From Mycobacterium sp. KBS0706 (lineage in GTDB: Bacteria > Pseudomonadota > Alphaproteobacteria > DSM-16000 > Inquilinaceae), in contig NZ_VCCH02000056.1 in the NCBI RefSeq assembly GCF_005938675.2, forward strand, positions 1 through 55,849: DNA of 55,849 nt, in the 5' to 3' direction. A model generated the notes under the pieces. It was not told the origin of the DNA. It was given only the letters and a program-made list of their open reading frames with translations, and searched no databases. This document shows, one piece after another, positions 53,982-55,849 of this stretch; the first letter of the stretch is position 1, and every line of letters starts with the position of its first letter. The position numbers and the translations under genes are program-made.

Positions 53982-54041
53982 AATGAATCGAGGTCCGCCA
54001 GGTCAGCGCATAATGAATCGAGGTCCGCCAGGTCAGCGCAT
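53982..54041. repeat. perfect 30-base tandem duplication
   Basis: A 30-base unit beginning AATGAATCGAGG and ending TCAGCGCAT occurs twice in direct tandem, 53982-54011 and 54012-54041, with no mismatch, just after the XRE stop. It looks like a recent slippage duplication. Confidence 0.85.
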
Positions 54042-54076
54042 CCGGACGGGTCTGGATGTCGAGCGCCTTCACCTTG

Positions 54077-54204
54077 CCTCTCCCGCCTGGCGGGAGAGGT
54101 CGGACGTCCGCAGGACGGCCGGGTGAGGGCTGGTCCCGGCCTCGACAAACTCCCCTCACCCGGAGCCGCTTCGCGTCTCCGACCTCTCCCGCAAGCGGGA
54201 GAGG
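54077..54204. repeat. CCTCTCCC-type palindromic repeat, gabD 3' side
   Basis: CCTCTCCCGCC-T-GGCGGGAGAGG (54077-54099) at one end and CCTCTCCCGC-AA-GCGGGAGAGG (54183-54204) at the other, with internal CCCCTCACCC and GGGTGAGGG segments that pair with each other. This whole 128-base element resembles interspersed palindromic repeats common in high-GC Alphaproteobacteria. A related element lies on the other side of gabD at 55755. Confidence 0.75.
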
Positions 54205-54246
54205 CACACTTGCGTCTTGGTACGGGGCTTGGATTGCTCGCCGGCC

Positions 54247-55704
54247 CTACGCGGCCATCCCGGCGAGCAGGACGTACTTCAGCTCCACGAACTCCTCGAT
54301 GCCATGATGCGAGCCCTCGCGGCCGAGGCCGGATTCCTTGACCCCGCCGAAGGGCGCGACCTCGGTGGCGACGACGCCGGCATTGACGCCGACGATGCCG
54401 TAGTCCAGCGCCTCCGCCACCCGGAACACCCGGCCCAGGTCGCGGGCGTAGAAATAGGCGGCCAGGCCGAACGGCGTGGCGTTGGCCTGGGCCACCACAT
54501 CCGCCTCGTCGCGGAAGCGGTAGACCGGGGCCAGCGGGCCGAAGGTCTCCTCCTGCGTCACCACCATCTCGGTGGTGGCGCCGGACAGCACGGTCGGCTC
54601 GAAGAAGGTGCCGCCCAGCGCGTGGCGGCGGCCGCCGGTGACGACCGCGGCGCCCTTGGCCGTGGCGTCGGCGATGTGGCGCTCGATCTTCTCCACTGCC
54701 TCCATGGTGATCAGCGGGCCCTGGACCACGCCGGGCTCGGTGCCGTTGCCGACCGTCATCGCCTTCACCTTCGCGGCGAAGCGGGCGACGAAATCGTCAT
54801 AGACCGCGTCCTGGACGTAGATCCGGTTGGCGCAGACGCAGGTCTGGCCCATGTTGCGGAATTTCGAGGCCAGGGCGCCCTCGACCGCGGCGTCGATGTC
54901 GGCATCGTCGAACACGATGAAGGGCGCGTTGCCGCCCAGCTCCAGCCCGACCTTCTTCACCGTGTCGGCGGCCTGGCGCATCAAGAGCTTGCCGACCTCG
55001 GTCGACCCGGTGAAGCCGACGAACTTCACGGCCGGGTGGCCGGTCAGCACCTTGCCGATCTTCGGCGCGTCACCGGTGATCACGTTCAGCACGCCGGCCG
55101 GCACGCCGGCGCGCACCGCCAGCTCGGCGAGGGCGAGAGCGGTCAGCGGCGTCTCCGGCGCCGGCTTGATCACGGCGGTGCAGCCGGCGGCCAGGGCCGG
55201 CGAGACCTTGCGGGTGATCATCGCCGCCGGGAAGTTCCAGGGCGTGATCGCCGCGACCACGCCGATCGGCTGGCGCATCACCAGGATGCGGGCGTCGGCG
55301 CGGTGGCTCGGGATGGTCTCGCCGTAGATGCGCTTGGCCTCCTCGGCATAGAACTCGACGAAGGAGGCGGCGTAGTCGACCTCGCCCCGCGCCTCGGCCA
55401 GCGGCTTGCCCTGCTCGCTGGTCATGATCAGGGCGATGTCCTCCTTGTTCGCCAGGATCAGGTCGAACCAGCGGCGCAGGACGGCGGAGCGCTCCTTGGC
55501 GGTCCTCTTCGCCCAGGGGCCGAAGGCGGCCTCGGCGGCCTCGACCGCGTCGGTGGCCTCGGCCTCGCCGAAGCGGGGCACGCGGCCCAGCGTCTCGCCG
55601 GTCGCCGGGTTGGTCACCGGATCGACGGCCTCGCCGATCCAGGAGCCGCCGATCAGGGCCTGGCTCTTCAGCAGGGTCGGGTCGTTCAGGGTCAGGGTGG
55701 GCAT
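54247..55704 (-). CDS. gabD: NAD(P)-dependent succinate-semialdehyde dehydrogenase
   Basis: A 485-residue aldehyde dehydrogenase. The catalytic Cys is in NMGQTCVCANR, the general-base Glu in LELGGNAPFIVFDDAD, and the cofactor site in KFVGFTGSTEVGKLLM. Residues VITPWNFPAAMITRKVSPALAAGCT match GabD-type enzymes, which oxidise succinic semialdehyde from GABA to succinate; related glutarate-semialdehyde enzymes cannot be excluded. The usual GabD partner gabT is not adjacent. The gene is flanked on both sides by palindromic repeats. Confidence 0.92.
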   Translation of the reverse strand: MPTLTLNDPTLLKSQALIGGSWIGEAVDPVTNPATGETLGRVPRFGEAEATDAVEAAEAAFGPWAKRTAKERSAVLRRWFDLILANKEDIALIMTSEQGKPLAEARGEVDYAASFVEFYAEEAKRIYGETIPSHRADARILVMRQPIGVVAAITPWNFPAAMITRKVSPALAAGCTAVIKPAPETPLTALALAELAVRAGVPAGVLNVITGDAPKIGKVLTGHPAVKFVGFTGSTEVGKLLMRQAADTVKKVGLELGGNAPFIVFDDADIDAAVEGALASKFRNMGQTCVCANRIYVQDAVYDDFVARFAAKVKAMTVGNGTEPGVVQGPLITMEAVEKIERHIADATAKGAAVVTGGRRHALGGTFFEPTVLSGATTEMVVTQEETFGPLAPVYRFRDEADVVAQANATPFGLAAYFYARDLGRVFRVAEALDYGIVGVNAGVVATEVAPFGGVKESGLGREGSHHGIEEFVELKYVLLAGMAA

Positions 55705-55754
55705 CAGGGCCTCACGAGGTCACGGAACGGAATGCTCTTGTGGCGAGGCCGCAC

Positions 55755-55849
55755 ACCCCCTCACCCGAAATCGCTGCGCGATTTCGACCTCTCCCCAAGG
55801 AGAGGTGAAGGGGCGGCGCTCGTTCCCTCTCCTCGGGGAGAGGGAGGGG
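55755..55849. repeat. CCTCTCC-type palindromic repeat, gabD 5' side, continuing past window
   Basis: Contains CCCCCTCACCC, the hairpin GAAATCGC-TGC-GCGATTTC (55767-55785), then CCTCTCC-CCAA-GGAGAGG (55788-55805) and a further CCTCTCC...GGGAGAGGG near the edge. It is the same kind as the element at 54077 but not identical. Confidence 0.7.

Overview
The window is high-GC coding DNA from an alphaproteobacterium, most likely a Rhodospirillales member near Inquilinus or Azospirillum (inference). Support comes from the recG / sdhE / mfd neighbourhood, a BioR-type GntR regulator with TTATCTAT-type boxes next to bioY-bioB, an alphaproteobacterial SOS box (GTTC-N7-GTTC), an MbfA ferritin-VIT1 protein, a phasin (polyhydroxyalkanoate granules), and a porin with a C-terminal Phe. 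No rRNA, tRNA, CRISPR array or intact insertion sequence was recognised. The only strongly AT-rich stretch is about 2276-2500.

Layout. 1-2.9 kb: an SNF2-like helicase cut by the left edge, a porin, an AT-rich gap and a small secreted protein. 2.9-8.8 kb: recG, sdhE, mfd. 8.9-10.5 kb: an antitoxin-like small protein and a tight trio (HEPN-like protein, 80-residue protein, DsbA/FrnE-like oxidoreductase). 10.7-16.8 kb: corrinoid protein, DUF1638 protein, small 'virulence factor' family protein, a lipoprotein and parDE, then a pterin-binding methyltransferase and an ASKHA 2Fe-2S corrinoid activator. 16.8-20.7 kb: ferric iron ABC transporter. 20.8-28.4 kb: carbonic anhydrase, EamA/LysR divergent pair, aminotransferase, RTX protein, LuxR regulator, and a peroxiredoxin-like/2OG-oxygenase fusion. 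28.6-32.3 kb: MttB-family methyltransferase, MbfA, homocysteine methyltransferase. 32.3-35.7 kb: bioR, bioY, bioB, cysteine hydrolase. 35.8-41.8 kb: RTX fragment, prs, pgeF, SAM methyltransferase, lgt, ubiK, ybjN and a truncated gene behind a LexA box. 41.9-50.8 kb: cupin, hydrolase, aldo/keto reductase, cytochrome b561 with a catalase-like peroxidase, MarR/monooxygenase pair, proC, ybaK, TetR, phasin, csaA. 50.8-55.8 kb: a ZTP riboswitch before a glyA-type gene, a B3/4 protein, an XRE-cupin regulator, and an aldehyde dehydrogenase flanked by palindromic repeats.

The unifying theme is one-carbon chemistry. The pterin, corrinoid, homocysteine and activator modules of a split cobalamin-dependent methionine synthase are encoded as four separate proteins, and an MttB-family enzyme could feed the same corrinoid protein from a methylated amine. 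Four of these proteins carry Arg-rich termini, three of them near-identical, while the first 41 residues of the corrinoid protein contain 14 acidic and no basic residues. This suggests electrostatic docking of all partners on one shuttle. The ZTP-controlled SHMT-type gene adds a sensor of 10-formyl-tetrahydrofolate shortage to the same metabolic area.
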